Below are positions 62,174 through 64,000 of a stretch of 64,000 nt of DNA, one piece after another. The number at the start of each line of letters is the position of its first letter. Position 1 is the first letter of the stretch. The DNA is taken from assembly GCA_017993835.1 (NCBI GenBank), contig JAGOLX010000019.1, forward strand, positions 39,492 through 103,491. The letters are read 5' to 3'. This stretch comes from Phycisphaerae bacterium. Its GTDB lineage: Bacteria; Planctomycetota; Phycisphaerae; Sedimentisphaerales; Anaerobacaceae. A model generated the notes under the pieces. It was not told where the DNA came from, searched no databases, and saw only the letters and a list, made by a program, of their open reading frames with translations. The translations under genes were made by a program, and so were the position numbers.

Positions 62174-63760
62174 ATGACCGAGGCTGAAAGAAAGGAAGAG
62201 GCCCGGCAGGAACTGCAGGCGCAACTGCACGCGAGGAAGGACCAGGCACAGAGAAACAAGCTCGGGCAATTCAGCACGCCCGCGGAACTCGCCAGCGACA
62301 TCATACGACTTGCCCTCTCGTGGCTTCCAGCGGAACACCCCGTGCGTTTTCTCGAACCCGGCTTTGGCACGGGGCCATTCTACTCGGCTCTGCTGAGGAA
62401 CGCACCCAGATCACAAATCGAGATTGCCACAGGCTATGAAATCGACGCGGACTACATTGAGCCGACGACGCGACTCTGGGGTGACACGGGCTTGCACCTG
62501 AACCTTGGCGACTTCACAAAGGCGGAGCCACCGGCGCGTGAGTCGGCCAAGTACAATGTTGTTGTGTGCAATCCTCCCTATGTGCGTCATCATCACCTGA
62601 GCAGTGTACAGAAACAACAGTTGCACGCCCTCGTGTCGGAGAGACTGCGTTTTCAGATGAACGGCCTGAGCGGCCTGTACACGTACTTCATGGTCCTTTC
62701 ACAGGCATGGATGGCCCCGGGCGGCATCGGGGCGTGGCTCGTTCCGAGTGAGTTCATGGACGTTAACTACGGGCGCAAGGTCAAGGAATTCCTCGTAGGC
62801 AGGGTGACACTCAAGCGGATTCACCGGTTTGACCCGAAGGAAGTCCAGTTCGACGACGCTCTGGTGTCTTCGGCGGTCGTGTTCTTCACCAATACGCCGC
62901 CGCCCGAGAATCACCGGGCGGAGTTCTCTTTTGGGGGGACGTTGAGCAAACCGAAAGTATCGGCTTTCATTGCCCTGGACGAGCTCGACAATTTGCCCAA
63001 GTGGACTCATCTGCCTCAACCCGTCGGCCATAGGGACAAGGACGTTGTCGTGGGTACCTTGGCGGATCTGTTTACGATCAAACGAGGATTAGCGACGGGA
63101 TGCAATCCCTTCTTCATCCTTACGCTGGAACAAGCCAAAGGGCACGAGTTGCCCGCGATGTTCCTTCGGCCGATTCTCCCGAGCCCCAAGCAGCTTGAGA
63201 CCACCGAGATATTATCCGACTCCGAAGGCGACCCGCTGATCGAGAAGCGACGGTATCTGCTGTCCTGCGACTTGCCCGCGGAGTTAGTCCGGGAAGAATA
63301 TCCAACGCTGTGGGCGTACCTTCAGTGCGGCATGCGGGATGGACTTCACGAGCGGTATCTGTGCCGACACCGCGAACCGTGGTATTGTCAAGAGACCCGT
63401 CCCCCAGCTCCCTTCCTCTGCACCTACATGGGAAGACCAACGTCGAGAAGCCCGTCACCATTCCGATTCATTCTCAACCATTCGCAGGCCACGGCGACAA
63501 ACGTCTACCTGATGCTGTATCCGAGACAGCGGCTCGCGGCGTTGTTGCAGGAGACACCCGGACTCGCACAAGTTGTGTGGCGGGCGCTCTGCTCCATCAC
63601 GGCCGAGCACCTCATTGGCCACGGACGAACGTATGGCGGGGGCCTGCACAAGCTGGAACCGCGGGAGCTGGCAGACGCTTCGGGCGACATCGTTCTCCGT
63701 GCACTTCCCAAGGGAACAAGGCTCAAATCGCAACGACAGCTCTCTCTGTTTCGTTCATAA
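62174..63760 (+). CDS. N6-adenine DNA methyltransferase, partner of the XamI-like nuclease
   Basis: A 528-residue protein of the TaqI/Eco57I-type class. GQFSTPAELASDII and EPGFGTG (61-67) form the SAM-binding site, and NPPY (133-136) is the catalytic motif IV. A long target-recognition part follows and the end is KGTRLKSQRQLSLFRS. It protects the sites cut by the nuclease by methylating adenine. It starts three bases after the nuclease gene. The length fits this subgroup. Confidence 0.85.
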   Translation: MTEAERKEEARQELQAQLHARKDQAQRNKLGQFSTPAELASDIIRLALSWLPAEHPVRFLEPGFGTGPFYSALLRNAPRSQIEIATGYEIDADYIEPTTRLWGDTGLHLNLGDFTKAEPPARESAKYNVVVCNPPYVRHHHLSSVQKQQLHALVSERLRFQMNGLSGLYTYFMVLSQAWMAPGGIGAWLVPSEFMDVNYGRKVKEFLVGRVTLKRIHRFDPKEVQFDDALVSSAVVFFTNTPPPENHRAEFSFGGTLSKPKVSAFIALDELDNLPKWTHLPQPVGHRDKDVVVGTLADLFTIKRGLATGCNPFFILTLEQAKGHELPAMFLRPILPSPKQLETTEILSDSEGDPLIEKRRYLLSCDLPAELVREEYPTLWAYLQCGMRDGLHERYLCRHREPWYCQETRPPAPFLCTYMGRPTSRSPSPFRFILNHSQATATNVYLMLYPRQRLAALLQETPGLAQVVWRALCSITAEHLIGHGRTYGGGLHKLEPRELADASGDIVLRALPKGTRLKSQRQLSLFRS

Positions 63761-64000
63761 CGGCGCCTGGACCACACCACGGAGAAACCGGCATCCAGCC
63801 GGGCAGGAGAGGCACCTGTTGGCACGCCGTTCCCTGCCAGTTGTCTTCCTCGGCGTCTCAGTGTCTCTGCCATGGTGTCAAGGATCGGGTAAAACCGGCC
63901 AGTCAGATCGGGTTCAAAACCAGCCACTTTGAGGAGCAGACGGTTTGCTGTAGAGACTTTTCGGAATCGATCTTGTCACGGTTTCGGGAGGCTCGGCATG
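63761..64000. other. Right-edge region with a possible next gene start
   Basis: After the methyltransferase there is no complete gene. An inexact copy of the CGTCTCAGTGTCTCTG type lies near 63850. GGGAGG (63986-63991) sits six bases before an ATG at 63998-64000, so another plus-strand gene may begin at the window edge. Confidence 0.35.

Overview
The window looks like a piece of a planctomycete chromosome, probably class Phycisphaerae. It is GC-rich throughout. It combines large secreted proteins with LamG, discoidin, lamin-tail and CotH modules, a prepilin-like protein with an H-X9-DG motif, a PEP-CTERM-type anchor, many polysaccharide-degrading enzymes, a YqiJ/flotillin/giant ATPase cluster and many short palindromic repeats. 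No rRNA, tRNA or CRISPR array was found. All family assignments come from reading motifs, not from database searches.

Region 1 (1-14.9 kb) is metabolic and glycan-related. It holds the end of a sodium/solute symporter with two small membrane proteins, a DegT-type aminotransferase, a GH2 exo-beta-glucosaminidase-like enzyme carrying an in-frame palindromic repeat, a PadR regulator with its membrane partner and a clear operator-promoter, a secreted protein of unknown function, a PatB-like C-S lyase, a nitroreductase overlapping an SGNH hydrolase, and a GH78 alpha-L-rhamnosidase. Region 2 (15.1-27.5 kb) holds a three-gene operon (YqiJ-like OB-fold membrane protein, flotillin, 1779-residue AAA ATPase) and a giant secreted protein with two DUF3857/transglutaminase modules, the second without its cysteine. 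Region 3 (27.5-33.6 kb) holds an AlaX-type editing protein, an AraC regulator, the H-X9-DG protein and a secreted LamG/discoidin protein.

Region 4 (33.7-45.9 kb) is a 12.2 kb integrated element bounded by 17-bp direct repeats. From left to right it carries the detached 3' end of its own integrase reading frame, small unknown genes, two virion-like proteins, a terminase-small-subunit-like gene, a reversed PEP-CTERM LamG cargo gene, a replication module (winged-helix initiator with iteron-like repeats inside the gene, then a zinc-finger RecA-fold helicase), an excisionase-like gene, a ribbon-helix-helix gene and a tyrosine integrase that ends at the right attachment site. I see no capsid, portal or large terminase, so it resembles a phage satellite or a reduced prophage. 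The attachment core lies inside the integrase reading frame in a common phase, so the circular form should encode a longer integrase than the integrated form.

Region 5 (45.9-64 kb) resumes the host chromosome: a lamin-tail/CotH protein, a metallo-hydrolase, an M29-like aminopeptidase, a MarR/flavin-reductase-like pair under a palindromic operator, and a chaperone run on the minus strand (groEL with GGM tail, a GH29 fucosidase lipoprotein, groES, a second groEL without the tail, dnaJ, grpE, an FmdB-like zinc ribbon). The end carries a broken RelE toxin beside an intact antitoxin, a 3' remnant of a type IIG restriction-methylation gene, and an intact XamI-like restriction-modification pair.
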